A stretch of DNA of 64,000 nucleotides from Gemmatimonadota bacterium (lineage in GTDB: Bacteria; Gemmatimonadota; Gemmatimonadetes; Gemmatimonadales; Gemmatimonadaceae), in NCBI GenBank assembly GCA_020161135.1, contig JAIUOB010000002.1:682001-746000 (forward strand). Direction: 5' to 3'. The notes beneath the pieces were generated by a model that ran no database searches, was not told the origin of the DNA, and worked only from the letters and a program-made list of their open reading frames with translations. Each line of letters starts with the position of its first letter. Positions within the stretch are counted from its first letter, which is position 1. Of this stretch, positions 63,434-64,000 are shown piece by piece. The position numbers were made by a program, and so were the translations under genes.

Positions 63434-64000
63434 CGCGACCCTCCCGCAGCAGTCGCCCGCACGGTGGTCGCACCGGCCCGCGCCGCATCGCTGCGTGCCG
63501 CCCGACGCGCGGCGCGCAATCCCGGGTCACCGCCCACCGTCCAGTCGAGGCGCACGGTGGCCCGTCGTTGCGTCCAGTCGGTGCTGGGCGCGCCGTTGCG
63601 CGCGAGCTGGCGATACAGCGCGGCCGTGGCACTCAGGCGGAGGTCCGGCGCGAACTGCCAGCCGCCGTCGACGCTCAGCCCGAGCACGCGCCCGGTGCCC
63701 ACACGAAACTCGTAGATGCTCTCGAACGCCGTGGCGCTTGCCCCACCCACGAAGGCGCCGCGCGTGTAGTGCGCGCCCACATCGCCCTCGGTGCGCGCGG
63801 CGCCGGCGCCCACGTCGGCGCTGTAGCTGCCGTCGAGCTCCCAGCGCGACGCGGCGCGCCAGCGGGCAGCGCCACCCAGTCGCCAGCCGTCGGTGCGCAG
63901 CGAGGCGAAACCGAACCCGGCGTCGGTGGCCTGCCAGCGCCGACGCGCACCATGCGCGTCGAACGACAGGGCGCCGTCGGCGCGTTGCCAGTGTGCCTGC
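63430..64000 (-). CDS. Outer-membrane beta-barrel protein, 5' end outside window
   Basis: The frame is open to the right edge; the start and signal peptide lie beyond it. The visible 190 residues are amphipathic strands (AHWQRADGALSFDAHG, GWRLGGAARWRAASRWELDGSYS, GRVLGLSVDGGWQF, LRLSATAALYRQL, RATVRLDWTVGG), as in MtrB/PioB-like or general barrels. A ~30-residue Ala/Arg tail follows the last strand and no aromatic C-terminus is seen. It is upstream of and coupled to the 16-heme cytochrome. Confidence 0.75.
   Translation of the reverse strand, partial: QAHWQRADGALSFDAHGARRRWQATDAGFGFASLRTDGWRLGGAARWRAASRWELDGSYSADVGAGAARTEGDVGAHYTRGAFVGGASATAFESIYEFRVGTGRVLGLSVDGGWQFAPDLRLSATAALYRQLARNGAPSTDWTQRRATVRLDWTVGGDPGLRAARRAARSDAARAGATTVRATAAGGSR

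Overview
The window reads as a chromosomal piece of a high-GC Gram-negative bacterium, most likely a member of the Gemmatimonadota. This is an inference from several features together: very GC-rich third codon positions, a SusC/SusD pair, a fused CcoN-CcoO cbb3 oxidase with a FixG/H/I/S-type assembly set, UbiA/UbiD-family genes that fit menaquinone synthesis by the futalosine route, and a BchE-type cyclase, which is compatible with a phototrophic Gemmatimonas relative. No rRNA, tRNA, CRISPR array, insertion sequence or prophage was seen.

Layout. 1-9 kb holds an S41 protease, a lipoprotein, a TIGR03067-like protein, a LysR regulator divergent from a small outer-membrane protein, two overlapping integral membrane proteins, a short membrane protein and an exported HpcH/HpaI-like protein. 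Two hairpin-forming arrays of a GGGGTCAGAGTT-type unit lie between these genes. At 9.3-10.9 kb is bchE, with no other pigment gene nearby. From 21.4 down to 10.95 kb on the minus strand runs a long operon: an amidohydrolase followed by a complete quinohemoprotein amine dehydrogenase locus in the order qhpG-A-D-C-B-F-E. It encodes the three enzyme subunits, the radical SAM crosslinking enzyme, the flavin monooxygenase, the exporter and the leader protease.

21.5-31.3 kb holds a coiled-coil membrane protein, a Tat-exported SDR, the SusD/SusC pair, an outer-membrane barrel, a metzincin-type protease with a basic tail and a nitroreductase. 31.3-34.5 kb holds a GNAT acetyltransferase, a DUF411 copper-type protein and a chemoreceptor with a histidine-rich membrane sensor. 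34.6-36.7 kb is a three-gene cassette with codon use unlike its neighbours: a secreted four-cysteine peptide, a membrane-anchored thioredoxin-fold protein with one cysteine, and a six-bladed beta-propeller. It is the best candidate here for an undescribed system.

36.9-45.4 kb is the cbb3 oxidase operon (ccoNO-Q-P-G-H-tauE/safE-I-S), almost all translationally coupled. 45.5-58.7 kb is a housekeeping and accessory mix: a J-domain/zinc-ribbon/PilZ-like fusion, a double Usp protein with a DUF5335-like tail, a PP2C phosphatase coupled to an aminotransferase, NTF2-like and DUF4142 proteins, a sulfatase, a Uma2 nuclease, an M20 peptidase, an AarF/UbiB-family kinase and a ferritin-like/NTF2 fusion. 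58.7-64 kb is a minus-strand operon that starts beyond the right edge: an outer-membrane barrel (partial), a 16-heme cytochrome c, a lipoprotein, a UbiD decarboxylase and a UbiA prenyltransferase.

Working together: the amine dehydrogenase (periplasmic electrons to cytochrome c), the cbb3 oxidase (cytochrome c to oxygen), quinone synthesis and the multiheme cytochrome make this window rich in respiratory electron transfer. Several genes (the LysR gene and those at 31.3, 32.4, 45.5 and 51.2 kb) have a -10 box only 5-6 bases before the start codon, suggesting leaderless transcripts.
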